From Janibacter massiliensis (GTDB lineage: Bacteria; Actinomycetota; Actinomycetes; Actinomycetales; Dermatophilaceae): a DNA stretch of 64,000 bases. The notes below the pieces were generated by a model, which did not search any database, was not told where the DNA came from, and worked only from the letters and a program-made list of their open reading frames with translations. The stretch covers positions 533,027-597,026 of the forward strand of contig NZ_LT985196.1 in the NCBI RefSeq assembly GCF_900289115.1, in the 5' to 3' direction. Shown in pieces: positions 1-8,299 of this stretch; position 1 is the stretch's first letter, and every line of letters begins with the position of its first letter. The position numbers were made by a program, and so were the translations under genes.

Positions 1-76
1 TGTGGTGCAGAGTCGGCGCCCTCCGGGCTCTCCCCCTCTCTATTCGTGGGCAGCGTCAGATGTGTATAAGCGACAG
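1..76. other. Sequencing-adapter contamination at contig end (Illumina P5 + i5 index + Nextera)
   Basis: Positions 44-76 match the Nextera transposase adapter with two mismatches; the mosaic-end core is readable as AGATGTGTATAAGCGACAG at 58-76. Positions 36-43 read CTCTCTAT, the published i5 index S502. Positions 10-35 align without gaps to the P5 flow-cell oligo at about 18 of 26 positions, most differences falling on A. The order P5-index-adapter is exactly that of a library molecule, so this is technical sequence and not chromosome. It also explains why the first gene breaks off here. Confidence 0.95.
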
Positions 77-369
77 CCGGGGGCAGGCGGCACCGAGGGG
101 CCACCCGAGCCCGGGGGCGGCGGCACGCTGGCCTGGGCCGTGTGGAGGGCGAACGACCGGATCGCGCCGCGCTGCTCCATCGCGCGCAGGGCGCCGAGGA
201 CCCGCTCCCGCTCCCCAGCGTCGGCCGGGCGGCCCGTCGCCTCGAGGTAGGCGAGGACGCCGAGGTCCCGGTAGTGGCGCTCGACGTCGTTGCCGGGTCC
301 CCCGAGAGCGCCGTCGGCCTTGTTCGCGAGGTTGTCGAGCTGCGAGCGGGCCTTGTCCATGAAACCCAT
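77..369 (-). CDS. Small hypothetical protein, 3' end missing (contig edge)
   Basis: An open frame runs leftward from ATG at 369 (MGFMDKARSQLDNL) with a GAGGGG ribosome site just upstream. About 97 residues survive before the reading frame runs into adapter sequence. The visible part is hydrophilic: a helical N-terminus rich in K, R and N, then a segment around YLEATGRPADAGERERVL, then a Pro/Gly-rich stretch. It has no membrane segment and I do not recognise the family. It is divergent from the AIM24-like gene, sharing a 160-base upstream region. The true C-terminus is unknown because of the adapter junction. Confidence 0.6.
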
Positions 370-529
370 GCGTCCCCTCCGTCCGGCCCGCGGCCGGGCC
401 CGTCGTCGACGCGCCGGTGCGCGCCGGTGCGTGCGCAACCCTACGGACCGGCGCCTCGGATCACTAGGGTTCGAGGTGACCGGTCGCGCGACCGTCGCGG
501 CCGACTGCGGACACGAAGGGGAACCAGCG

Positions 530-1261
530 GTGACGATCCACGGCAAGCTGTTCACGGACTTCAAGGAGACGGAGTCGAGGGACCAGTTCTCGCTCCAGAA
601 CAAGAAGCTCCTGAAGATCCAGATGGGGTACGGCCCGGTCTGGGCCAGGTCGGGCTCGATGGTCGCCTACCAGGGCGACATCCGTTTCGAGAACAAGGGC
701 TCGGGCGGTCTGGGCAAGATGTTCAAGCAGGCGATGACCGGCGAGGGCGTCAACATGATGCAGTGCTCCGGCCAGGGCGAGCTGTTCGTCGCCGACATGG
801 CCTCGGAGGTGCAGGTCATGTACCTGGAGAACGACCTGATCTCCGTCAACGGCAACAACGTCCTCGCGTTCAGCTCGTCGATCGAGTGGGACATCAAGCG
901 GATCCAGGCCCGCGGCGCGGCGATGACCGGCGGCCTGTACAACGTCGAGCTGCGCGGCACGGGCTACGTCGCCATCACGACCAAGGGTGACCCGGTCGCC
1001 CTCGATGTGGCCTCGGCCCCGACCTTCGGTGACGCCCAGGCCGTCGTCCTGTGGACGCACGGGGTCCGCATGGACATCCGCGTCGACACCGGCGGTCTGA
1101 AGTCGATGGTCCGCGGTGGCACCGGGGAGACATTCCAGATGGCCTTCTCCGGCCAGGGGTACGTCCTCGTCCAGCCCTCGGAGTCGGTCGTCGAGGGCAA
1201 CGGCCAGGGCGGCAGCGGCGGGGGCGGCGGGGCGAGCGCGCTCGGGTCGCTCCTCAGCTGA
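530..1261 (+). CDS. AIM24 family protein
   Basis: The 243-residue product matches the AIM24 / tryptophan-RNA-binding-attenuator-like family. It is a glycine-rich beta structure with phrases such as GQGELFVADMASEVQVMYL, FSSSIEWDIKRI and GLYNVELRGTGYVAI, and it ends in a short Gly/Ser tail. I chose GTG at 530 because GAAGGGGA sits 6-9 bases upstream and the family homology starts there; the frame is open further upstream only as GC-rich read-through. Bacterial AIM24 proteins are cytosolic and their biochemical role is not settled; the mitochondrial relative is linked to inner-membrane organisation. No signal peptide or TM segment is seen. Confidence 0.85.
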   Translation: MTIHGKLFTDFKETESRDQFSLQNKKLLKIQMGYGPVWARSGSMVAYQGDIRFENKGSGGLGKMFKQAMTGEGVNMMQCSGQGELFVADMASEVQVMYLENDLISVNGNNVLAFSSSIEWDIKRIQARGAAMTGGLYNVELRGTGYVAITTKGDPVALDVASAPTFGDAQAVVLWTHGVRMDIRVDTGGLKSMVRGGTGETFQMAFSGQGYVLVQPSESVVEGNGQGGSGGGGGASALGSLLS

Positions 1262-1299
1262 CCCTGCCTAGGAAAAAAGTTCCCGGTCGGAGGCAACCA

Positions 1300-1851
1300 A
1301 TGGCGCGTTCGTCCCGTCCTAAGGGTATGGGGACACCCGAAGGGGGAACGACGGGCGCGCCGGAGGGCGGATCCGTCGGCGGCGCGGGGGCGCCGCCCGG
1401 CCCGGCGCCGCGTGCTGACAGCGCGCGGCGCCGGCTCCGGCCGGGGGTCGGGGTCGCGTCGTTCGTCGCCGGGGGGCTGGCGGTCACGCTCGCCTCGGTG
1501 CCGATCGTCCTCGGCCTCATGGTGGTCGGCAGCGCGGAGCGGCCGACCACCGTCTTCGAGCAGTGCGAGCACGAGGACCTCACCGCGACCGGCCCGGACG
1601 GGGGTCCGGTGCGCACCGGGCTGTGCGTCCAGCACGCCCTGCGCGACCCGATCCTCGGAGTGCACCTCGACCAGCTGCGGCTCGTCGTCCGGCAGGAGGA
1701 CGGCACCGAGATCCCCCGGGCCGTCACGTACGGCTGGCCGCTGCGGCGCGACGCACAGCCGGAGGTCGTGTTCGGCTCGGACACGGTCACGGTCTCCGAC
1801 GGGCACGTCACCGCGACGTTCCCGCGGGTGAGCGCGGAGGACCTCGGATGA
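1300..1851 (+). CDS. Small single-pass membrane protein (paralogue 1)
   Basis: The 183-residue product has a basic, Gly/Pro-rich N-terminus, one hydrophobic segment at about residues 48-72 (VASFVAGGLAVTLASVPIVL), then an outside-facing domain. That domain carries TVFEQCE, a second cysteine in LCVQH, and a GWPLRR stretch. Start ATG 1300 follows GGAGG at good distance; ATG 1327 is an alternative. Its stop overlaps the next gene by ATGA at 1848, so the two are translationally coupled. The next product shares the same cysteine motifs, which suggests tandem duplication. The family is not recognised; two cysteines in the exported domain could form a disulfide (inference). Confidence 0.7.
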   Translation: MARSSRPKGMGTPEGGTTGAPEGGSVGGAGAPPGPAPRADSARRRLRPGVGVASFVAGGLAVTLASVPIVLGLMVVGSAERPTTVFEQCEHEDLTATGPDGGPVRTGLCVQHALRDPILGVHLDQLRLVVRQEDGTEIPRAVTYGWPLRRDAQPEVVFGSDTVTVSDGHVTATFPRVSAEDLG

Positions 1852-2231
1852 GCGCCTGGCTCCGGGGCGCGCTCGGGTTCGCCCTCGGCGTCGTCGTCGC
1901 CGTGCCGGTGGCCTACCTGGCGGTCGGTGCGCTCGTCGTCGCCGAGCTCGCGTTCCACCAGCCGCAGACCGTGTGGGAGCAGTGCGAGGGCCGCTACTGC
2001 GTCCGGCACGAGAGGGCCGACCGCCTGCTCGCGGAGGACACCGACGTCCTCGTCCTGGTGGAACCCGCCCACGACGCCCTGGAGGGCGGTCGCGCGGAGG
2101 TGCCCTGGCCGTTCCCGTACGAGGTCGGCGCTGGTGCCGACGTCGCCGGCGACCACGTCACGCTCAGCGGGGAGGACGGCACGACCGTCCGGATCGACAC
2201 GGACATCCTCGACGCCGCCGCCACCCGCTGA
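1848..2231 (+). CDS. Small single-pass membrane protein (paralogue 2)
   Basis: The 127-residue product starts at ATG 1848 within the ATGA overlap with the previous gene. It has an N-terminal hydrophobic segment (GALGFALGVVVAVPVAYLAV), then TVWEQCE, then RYCVRHE and a PWPFPYE stretch. These line up in the same order with TVFEQCE, LCVQH and GWPLRR of the upstream protein, so the two are probably diverged tandem copies. Both C-terminal parts are rich in short beta-like stretches ending in D/T/V. No enzyme motif is visible and I do not recognise the family. The pair precedes bioB by 48 bases and may be read into it. Confidence 0.7.
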   Translation: MSAWLRGALGFALGVVVAVPVAYLAVGALVVAELAFHQPQTVWEQCEGRYCVRHERADRLLAEDTDVLVLVEPAHDALEGGRAEVPWPFPYEVGAGADVAGDHVTLSGEDGTTVRIDTDILDAAATR

Positions 2232-2279
2232 CCGACACCCCATCCGTCCACAGGCCGGGCCGGTGGGAGGATGGCCCCC

Positions 2280-3317
2280 ATGACTGCGCAGGCTCCCGCA
2301 CCCACCGACGACCGCCGCACCGACGGGGACATCATCGAGATCGCCCGCGAGCAGGTCCTCGATCGCGGGGTCCCGCTGAACCGGGAGCAGCTCATCGAGG
2401 TTCTCCGCACCGGCGACGACCGGCTCGAGGAGCTGCTGTCCCTCGCCCACGAGGTCCGGATGCGCTACCAGGGCCCGGCCATCGAGGTCGAGGGCATCGT
2501 CTCCCTCAAGACCGGCGGCTGCCCCGAGGACTGCCACTTCTGCAGCCAGTCGGGCCAGTTCACCTCGCCCGTGCGAAGCGTGTGGCTGAACATCCCCGAG
2601 CTCGTCCGGGCCGCGAAGCAGACCCGCGAGACCGGCGCGAGCGAGTTCTGCATCGTCGCCGCCGTCCGCGGTCCCGACGAGAAGCTCATGGCGCAGATGC
2701 GCGAGGGCGTCAAGGCGATCCACGACGAGGTCGACATCCACGTCGCCGCCTCCTTGGGGATGCTCAGCCAGGAGCAGGTCGACGACCTCGTCGACATGGG
2801 CGTGCACCGCTACAACCACAACCTCGAGGCGGCGCGCAGCTACTTCCCGGAGGTCGTCACGACGCACACCTACGAGGAGCGCTGGGACACCTGCCGGATG
2901 GTCAAGGAGTCCGGCATGGAGCTGTGCTGCGGCGGGCTCGTCGGCATGGGCGAGACGCTCGAGCAGCGGGCGGAGCTCGCCGCCGAGCTCTCGGCGCTCG
3001 AGCCGCACGAGGTGCCGCTGAACTTCCTCAACCCGCGCCCCGGCACGCCGTTCGGCCACCTCGAGCCGATGTCGAGCAACGACGCGCTCCGGACGATCGC
3101 CGCGTTCCGCCTGGCCCTACCCCGCACGATCCTGCGGTACGCCGGCGGCCGCGAGCTCACCCTCGGTGACCTCGGCACGAAGGACGGTCTCCTCGGCGGG
3201 ATCAACGCCGTCATCGTCGGCAACTACCTGACGACCCTCGGCCGCGACCCCAAGGAGGACCTCGCCCTCCTCGAGGAGCTCGAGATGCCGATCAAGGCCC
3301 TCAACGAGACGCTGTGA
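2280..3317 (+). CDS. bioB: Biotin synthase
   Basis: BioB is a radical-SAM enzyme that inserts sulfur into dethiobiotin as the last step of biotin synthesis. The 345-residue product has the [4Fe-4S]/SAM motif CPEDCHFC with cysteines at about 81, 85 and 88. It also has conserved BioB blocks [25 protein letters not shown] and a C-terminal [18 protein letters not shown] at 2265-2270 sits 9 bases before ATG 2280 but directly abuts the ATG at 2271, so I take 2280. The stop overlaps the bsaP GTG. The product is cytosolic. The other bio genes lie 5-10 kb downstream on the same strand. Confidence 0.97.
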   Translation: MTAQAPAPTDDRRTDGDIIEIAREQVLDRGVPLNREQLIEVLRTGDDRLEELLSLAHEVRMRYQGPAIEVEGIVSLKTGGCPEDCHFCSQSGQFTSPVRSVWLNIPELVRAAKQTRETGASEFCIVAAVRGPDEKLMAQMREGVKAIHDEVDIHVAASLGMLSQEQVDDLVDMGVHRYNHNLEAARSYFPEVVTTHTYEERWDTCRMVKESGMELCCGGLVGMGETLEQRAELAAELSALEPHEVPLNFLNPRPGTPFGHLEPMSSNDALRTIAAFRLALPRTILRYAGGRELTLGDLGTKDGLLGGINAVIVGNYLTTLGRDPKEDLALLEELEMPIKALNETL

Positions 3318-3523
3318 CGCAGCAGCACGACGCGCCGTACTGCACCAGGTGCGGCGAGCCGGAGGCCACGGGCGACCACGGCGCGTGCGAGCGCTGGCTG
3401 GCGTCCGAGGAGCCGCCGCGGTTCTGCCCGCGCTGCCGCCGGCGGATGAAGGTCCAGGTCGTCCCGCTCGGCTGGAGCGCGACGTGCTCGGTCCACGGGA
3501 CGGAGCGCCAGGACCCCGCCTGA
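3314..3523 (+). CDS. bsaP: Biotin synthase auxiliary protein
   Basis: This 69-residue cysteine-rich protein begins at a GTG that overlaps the bioB stop (GTGA). It has four metal-site-like elements: YCTRCG, a single Cys in ACERW, FCPRC and TCSVH. Size, cysteine pattern and position directly after bioB match BsaP, the actinobacterial protein reported in mycobacteria as needed for BioB activity and thought to carry an iron-sulfur cluster. It is an essential partner rather than an enzyme itself. Identification rests on gene position and Cys pattern; the exact cluster ligands cannot be read from sequence. Confidence 0.85.
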   Translation: MTQQHDAPYCTRCGEPEATGDHGACERWLASEEPPRFCPRCRRRMKVQVVPLGWSATCSVHGTERQDPA

Positions 3524-3553
3524 CGCCCGACGCTCGCCGTCAGCCCTGCGCCG

Positions 3554-5095
3554 TCAGCCCTGCGCGGCGAGGTCGAGCGCCCGCTGCGCCGCCTCCCGCG
3601 CGGCGGGCACGTCCGCGTCGACGAGCGACAGACGCGTGCGCCGCTCGATGAGGTCCTCGGGCGTGAGCGCCCCCTCGGCGAGGACGCCGTGGAGCAGCTC
3701 GGCCCCGATCGTCGGGCGCCCGGGCACGACCGGCTCGCCGAGCCAGGCCGCCTGCTCCCGCAGCGCCCACACCGCCGCCGCCTCGGTCCCGTAGCGCCGC
3801 ACGAGGTGCCGGGGCGCGTCGATGCGGGAGAGTGTGCGCTCGTCGGCCGCTCCGACGAGGGGGATCCGGGTCGTGCGGCACGGCTCGTCCCGGCCCAGCC
3901 GTGCGACCGCGGCGTCGACGGCGTCCTGGGCCATCCGTCGGTACGTCGTCAGCTTGCCGCCGGCGATCGTCAGCGGACGGCCGGGCTCGTCGAGGAGGAG
4001 ATGCTCGCGCGAGACGTCGCTCGTCGGCATCGCACCCTTCGCCTCGGACGTCGCCGGGGTGACCAGGGGCCGCAGACCCGCGAAGCGACCGACGACGTCG
4101 TCGCGGGTCAGCGGACGCGCCAGCCCGCGGTTGATGACCGACAGGAGGAAGTCGACGTCCTCCTCCGGCACGGGCGGCGCGATGCCGTCGACGCCAGGCG
4201 CCGGGTCGTCGGTGAGGCCGATGTACGTCAGCCCACCGGTCTGCGGCATCGCGAAGACGTACCGCCCGAAGTGGTCGGGCACGGGGACGGTGAGCTGGGC
4301 CCGCAGGTCGCCGAGGGCGCTCGAGCGGACCACGAGGTGCGTGCCGCGGCTCGGGGTCACCGCCAGCTGCGGCTCGAGGTCACCGGCCCACACCCCGGTC
4401 GCGGAGACGACGACGCGCGCCCGCACGTCGATGCTGCGCCCGGTGCGCTCGTCGGTGACGGTGAGCGCGTCCTCGCGGACCTCGCTCGCGGCAGCGTGGG
4501 TGACGACGTCAGCGCCGTGGGCGGCCGCGGTCCGGGCGATCGCGGTGACGAGCCGGGCGTCGTCCTCGAGCTGGCCGTCCCAGTAGACGATGGCGCCGCG
4601 CAGCCCGTCGGGGTCGATGGACGGGGCGAGCAGGAGCGCGTCCTGCGCGCTCACACGGCGCGGGCGGGGCAGCAGGCGCGCCGGCGTCCGCCGGACCATG
4701 CGGAGGGTATCGGCGAACCGGATGCCGGTCTCGGCGAGCGCGCCCATCGCCGGCGACGTGCCCTCGTCGAGCGGCAGGAGGGTGGCGATCGGGTGGATGA
4801 GGTGCGGGGCGATCGCGGTGAGGAGGTGGTGACGCTCGACCGCGGACTCCCACGCGATGGCGATGTCGCCCTTGGCGAGGTAGCGCAGGCCGCCGTGGAC
4901 GAGCTTGCTGCTCCACCGGCTCGTCCCCGCGGCGAGGTCGACCCGTTCGACGAGGGCCGTGCGCAGACCCCGGCTCGCCGCGTCGAGGGCGACCCCGGCC
5001 CCGGTCACGCCACCACCGACGACGACGACGTCGTACCGCTGCGCGCCGAGGCGGTCGAGGGCGGCCTCGCGGGTGCGCGCGTCGATGACGGTCAT
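3554..5095 (-). CDS. glpD: FAD-dependent glycerol-3-phosphate dehydrogenase
   Basis: The enzyme oxidises sn-glycerol-3-phosphate to dihydroxyacetone phosphate, passing electrons to the quinone pool at the membrane. The 513-residue product (normal length) has the N-terminal Rossmann FAD motif VVVVGGGVTGAGVALDAA, the GlpD block SSKLVHGGLRYL, the DDARLV segment, and the C-terminal GlpD domain with GGKLTTYRRMA. Start ATG 5095 follows AAGGAG. It lies 13 bases after the tetR gene on the same strand, so they form one unit diverging from the flavoprotein-kinase operon. The same order (glpD, tetR, flavoprotein, DAG kinase) is known at Rv2249c-Rv2252 of M. tuberculosis (from memory). Confidence 0.93.
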   Translation of the reverse strand: MTVIDARTREAALDRLGAQRYDVVVVGGGVTGAGVALDAASRGLRTALVERVDLAAGTSRWSSKLVHGGLRYLAKGDIAIAWESAVERHHLLTAIAPHLIHPIATLLPLDEGTSPAMGALAETGIRFADTLRMVRRTPARLLPRPRRVSAQDALLLAPSIDPDGLRGAIVYWDGQLEDDARLVTAIARTAAAHGADVVTHAAASEVREDALTVTDERTGRSIDVRARVVVSATGVWAGDLEPQLAVTPSRGTHLVVRSSALGDLRAQLTVPVPDHFGRYVFAMPQTGGLTYIGLTDDPAPGVDGIAPPVPEEDVDFLLSVINRGLARPLTRDDVVGRFAGLRPLVTPATSEAKGAMPTSDVSREHLLLDEPGRPLTIAGGKLTTYRRMAQDAVDAAVARLGRDEPCRTTRIPLVGAADERTLSRIDAPRHLVRRYGTEAAAVWALREQAAWLGEPVVPGRPTIGAELLHGVLAEGALTPEDLIERRTRLSLVDADVPAAREAAQRALDLAAQG

Positions 5096-5108
5096 GGGTT
5101 CTCCTTGG

Positions 5109-5705
5109 TCACGGGGCAGGTGGTGCCACCGGCTGGAGGTAGCCGGTGACGACGTGGCGGATCTCGTCCTCGATCTCGGACGCGTGGCCGTGGGCCTGGA
5201 CGATCGACCCGGAGACGGCGAAGGACTGCAGGGCCAGCAGGAGGACGAGGGCGGCACGGTCGGGATCGACCTCCCGGACCGAGCCGTCGGCGATCCCCCC
5301 CGTGATCCGTTCGCGCAGGTGGCTCAGGAGCATCTCGTGCGAGCGGCCCAGCCGGTCGAGGAGGTAGGGCAGGAGGATCTCGGCGTCGTGGTGCTGCAGG
5401 GCACGGAAGAGGGGGGAGGCGCGCAGGGCGGAGAGGAACCCGAGAACCTCGTCGACGAGCACCGTCAGGCGATCCGCCCCGGCGGGGATCGGGTCGGGGA
5501 CCCGGACCTCGTCGAGCAGCTGTCGGAACTCCGAGACGAGGGCGGACATGACGAGGTCGTTGATCGTCCCGCCGACGCGATACACGGTGACCCGGGAGAC
5601 CCCGGCCCGTCGGGCGATCGACGTCGCGGTGGCCCGGCGGACGCCGTAGGCCATGACCTCCTCACGCACGGCGGCGAGGACGAGCGCCTCGGTCGATTTC
5701 ACCAT
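5109..5705 (-). CDS. TetR-family transcriptional regulator
   Basis: The 198-residue product has an N-terminal TetR helix-turn-helix, readable as TSIARRAGVSRVTVYRVGG at about residues 27-45, followed by an all-helical ligand-binding region. It is cotranscribed with glpD and diverges from the flavoprotein gene across only 36 bases, so it very likely regulates both units. An imperfect inverted repeat sits in that gap. Its ligand is unknown; a glycerolipid precursor or acyl-CoA is a guess from context. Start ATG 5705 is the only good one; the upstream sequence is the shared promoter. Confidence 0.85.
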   Translation of the reverse strand: MVKSTEALVLAAVREEVMAYGVRRATATSIARRAGVSRVTVYRVGGTINDLVMSALVSEFRQLLDEVRVPDPIPAGADRLTVLVDEVLGFLSALRASPLFRALQHHDAEILLPYLLDRLGRSHEMLLSHLRERITGGIADGSVREVDPDRAALVLLLALQSFAVSGSIVQAHGHASEIEDEIRHVVTGYLQPVAPPAP

Positions 5706-5709
5706 GGAC

Positions 5710-5737
5710 AACAATGTATCACCACCGTTACTCTGTT
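5710..5737. promoter_or_regulatory. Candidate TetR operator in divergent promoter
   Basis: An imperfect inverted repeat lies between the two divergent starts: AACAATGTATC (5710-5720), six bases, then GTTACTCTGTT (5727-5737). The arms match at 8 of 11 positions when one is reversed. The stretch is AT-rich compared with everything around it, as expected for a promoter. Location and symmetry fit autoregulation by the adjacent TetR protein. No footprint data; this is inference. Confidence 0.4.
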
Positions 5738-5741
5738 TCAC

Positions 5742-7433
5742 ATGGCCGATCTGCTGACCCACGTCATCCCTCGTTCCGTCTGGTACGGCTGGGGTGACCC
5801 GACCGAGGCCAAGCCCCTGTCGGCCGGCGCGTGGTCCGCGCTCGAGAAGGAGCTCGGCGTCTCCCCTCGCCGGGTGCCGAACCTGCCCGTGCCCATCGAG
5901 GACGTGCGGCTGCCCGACAGCCGGCTGACGGACGACCAGCGTTCGGCGGTCGCCGCCGTCGTCGGGGCCGCGCACGTGACCACCGAGCGGCGGGACCGGG
6001 TCGAGCACGCCGGGGGCAAGTCGTACCCGGACATCAAGCGCCTGCGCGACGGCGACGGTCGCAACGCCCCCGACGCGGTCGCCTTCCCCGCCGATGCCCG
6101 CGAGGTCGCCGAGCTGCTGCGCACGTGCTCCGAGGCCGGGATCGCCGTCGTCCCGTTCGGCGGCGGTACGAGCGTCGTCGGCGGCGTCGGCGCGGGCGAG
6201 GACGGTCCCGCGCCCGTCCTGGCCGTGGACCTGCGCCGGATGGACAAGCTCGTCTCCCTCGACCCCGTCTCGCGACTGGCGACCTTCGAGCCCGGCCTGC
6301 GCGGGCCGGAGATCGAGGCCGCGCTGCGCCCCCACGGGCTGACGATGGGCCACTACCCGCAGAGCCACCAGGAGGCCACCCTCGGCGGGTACGTCGCCAC
6401 CCGGTCGGCCGGCCAGGCCTCGACGGGCTACGGCCGCAGCGACCAGCTCGTCGTCGGCGCCCGTCTGGCCACCCCTCGCGGCGAGCTCGTCGTCGGCAAC
6501 CGCGCGCCCGCCACCGCGGCCGGCCCCCGCCTGACCGACCTCGTCGTCGGCAGCGAGGGCGCCTTCGGGATCATCACCGAGGCGACCATGCGCGTCGTCC
6601 CCGCGCCGACCGTCAAGCGCTACGCCTCGTGGGCGTTCGGCTCGTACGCCGAGGCGACGGAGGCCTTCCGCGCCCTGGCCCAGGAGCTCGGCCACGGCGT
6701 CGCGCCCGACGTCTGCCGGCTCTCGGACGCCGAGGAGACCGAGGTCTCCATGCGGCTGGCTGGCCGGGCCGGGACCGCGATGTCCGCGTACATGCGCGCC
6801 CGCGGTCTGTCGGAGCCGTGCATCTCGCTCTTCCTCTGGGAGGGCCGGGACGACAAGGTCCTCGCCGCCCGCCAGAAGGCCGCCGAGGGGCTGCTGCGCG
6901 AGCACGGCATCCGCATGCCGAAGGTCATCGCCCAGAAGTGGGAGCACGGCCGGTTCTCCGCGCCGTACCTGCGGGACGAGCTCATGGGGCACGGCGTCCT
7001 CGTCGACACCCTCGAGACGGCGACGACGTGGGAGAACCTCCACGTCCTGCACGACGCCGTCTCGACCGCGCTCCACGAGGCGTTCGCCGGCCAGGGAACC
7101 CCGGCGATCGTCCAGTGCCACGTGAGCCACCTCTACGAGGCGGGCGCGTCGCTGTACTACACCTTCCTCGCCAAGGAGGCGGCCGACCCGATCGCCCAGT
7201 GGCGCACGGCCAAGGACGCCGCGTCCCGCGCGATCATCGCCGCCGGCGGCACGATCACCCACCACCACGCCGTCGGTACCGACCACCGCCCCTACCTCGC
7301 GGGCGAGATCGGCGGGCTCGGCGTGGAGATCCTCCGTGCGGTCAAGGCGACCCTCGACCCCGAGGGCATCCTCAACCCCGGCAAGCTCATCCCCACCGAC
7401 GCCGAGGTCGCAGCCGCCGAGGCCGCTCGATGA
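5742..7433 (+). CDS. FAD-binding oxidase, alkyl-DHAP-synthase-like
   Basis: The 563-residue product has the PCMH/VAO-type FAD fold: VVPFGGGTSVVGGV at about 137-150 binds FAD pyrophosphate, with EATLGGYVATRSAGQ and GSEGAFGIITEATM further on. A C-terminal HHH motif in THHHAVGTDH (HHH at 507-509) and the N-terminal WYGWGDP element are hallmarks of alkylglycerone-phosphate synthase, the enzyme that makes the ether bond of ether lipids from acyl-DHAP and a fatty alcohol. Substrate is not proven; it could be another 2-hydroxyacid or lipid oxidase. ATG 5742 lies 36 bases from the divergent tetR. The next gene overlaps by ATGA. Confidence 0.85.
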   Translation: MADLLTHVIPRSVWYGWGDPTEAKPLSAGAWSALEKELGVSPRRVPNLPVPIEDVRLPDSRLTDDQRSAVAAVVGAAHVTTERRDRVEHAGGKSYPDIKRLRDGDGRNAPDAVAFPADAREVAELLRTCSEAGIAVVPFGGGTSVVGGVGAGEDGPAPVLAVDLRRMDKLVSLDPVSRLATFEPGLRGPEIEAALRPHGLTMGHYPQSHQEATLGGYVATRSAGQASTGYGRSDQLVVGARLATPRGELVVGNRAPATAAGPRLTDLVVGSEGAFGIITEATMRVVPAPTVKRYASWAFGSYAEATEAFRALAQELGHGVAPDVCRLSDAEETEVSMRLAGRAGTAMSAYMRARGLSEPCISLFLWEGRDDKVLAARQKAAEGLLREHGIRMPKVIAQKWEHGRFSAPYLRDELMGHGVLVDTLETATTWENLHVLHDAVSTALHEAFAGQGTPAIVQCHVSHLYEAGASLYYTFLAKEAADPIAQWRTAKDAASRAIIAAGGTITHHHAVGTDHRPYLAGEIGGLGVEILRAVKATLDPEGILNPGKLIPTDAEVAAAEAAR

Positions 7434-8299
7434 CCGCGCGGTCCGTCACGCTCGTCGTCAACCCGACGGCGGGCGGTGGCCGGGCCGAGAGGCTGCGCAC
7501 CCCCGTGCTCGACGCCCTCCGCTCGACGGGCTGGGACGTCACCGAGGTCGTTCCCGGATCGGCGGCGGAGGCGACCGCGCTCGCCGCGGCGGCCGGGCCC
7601 GACGACCTGTTCGCGACGCTCGGCGGCGACGGGCTGCTCGGTGCGGTCGCGTCGGGGGCGATGGAGTCCGGCGCCCTCGTCGCGCCGCTGCCCGGCGGCC
7701 GCGGGAACGACTTCGCACGGGCCGTGGGCATCACCGACGGCATCCTCACCGTCGCCAAGGGCCTGCCGACCGCCACGGAGCGGCGCGTCGACATCGGTGA
7801 GGTCGCCGGAACGCGGTTCCTCGGCGTCGCCGCCGTCGGGTACGACTCGGTCGCGAACCGGATCGCCAACGAGTCCCGGCTCAGGGGCCCGCTCGTCTAC
7901 ACGGTCGGCGGGGTGAAGGCGGTGTTCCGCACGCGGCCGCGGCGGTTCGTCCTCACCGTCGACGGGCGGCGCGAGGAGGTCGAGGCGTGGAACGTCGCCG
8001 TCGGCAACTCGGGTCGCTACGGCGGCGGAATCCACATCTGCCCCGATGCCGTCCTCGACGACGGCCAGCTCGACCTCGTCGTCACCGGCCGGACCTCGCG
8101 GGTCGCCTTCGCCGTGACCGAGCTGCAGACGTTCAGCGGCAAGCACGTGCACCGGCCCGGCGTCCGGTCGAGCCGGGCGCGGACCGTGCGGATCGAGGGT
8201 CCGTCCGACCTCGACGTCTACGCCGATGGCGACCCGATCGGCCGGCTGCCGGTGACGGTGACGGTGCACCGGGAGGCCGTGCGTATCCTCGCCGGGTGA
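7430..8299 (+). CDS. Diacylglycerol-kinase-family lipid kinase
   Basis: This 289-residue protein belongs to the DAGK/YegS/sphingosine-kinase family, which phosphorylates lipid alcohols with ATP. It has the N-terminal VVNPTAGGG motif, the nucleotide loop LGGDGLLGAV (the usual GGDGT is GGDGL here, residues about 65-69), PLPGGRGNDFA, and a C-terminal beta-sandwich ending PSDLDVYADGDPIG. It is coupled by ATGA to the flavoprotein and by GTGA to bioA. In M. tuberculosis the same neighbour is Rv2252, linked to phosphatidylinositol-mannoside metabolism. A phosphatidic-acid-making role is likely but inferred. Confidence 0.88.
   Translation: MTARSVTLVVNPTAGGGRAERLRTPVLDALRSTGWDVTEVVPGSAAEATALAAAAGPDDLFATLGGDGLLGAVASGAMESGALVAPLPGGRGNDFARAVGITDGILTVAKGLPTATERRVDIGEVAGTRFLGVAAVGYDSVANRIANESRLRGPLVYTVGGVKAVFRTRPRRFVLTVDGRREEVEAWNVAVGNSGRYGGGIHICPDAVLDDGQLDLVVTGRTSRVAFAVTELQTFSGKHVHRPGVRSSRARTVRIEGPSDLDVYADGDPIGRLPVTVTVHREAVRILAG

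Noticed and set aside
1254-3059. A 601-codon minus-strand frame over bioB
   Set aside because: It is antisense to bioB and the two small membrane genes, with Arg/Gly/Asp-rich low-complexity content typical of shadows.
5109-7286. A 725-codon minus-strand frame covering the flavoprotein gene and tetR
   Set aside because: Only the last 198 codons (TetR) are real; the rest is antisense to a clear FAD-binding oxidase.
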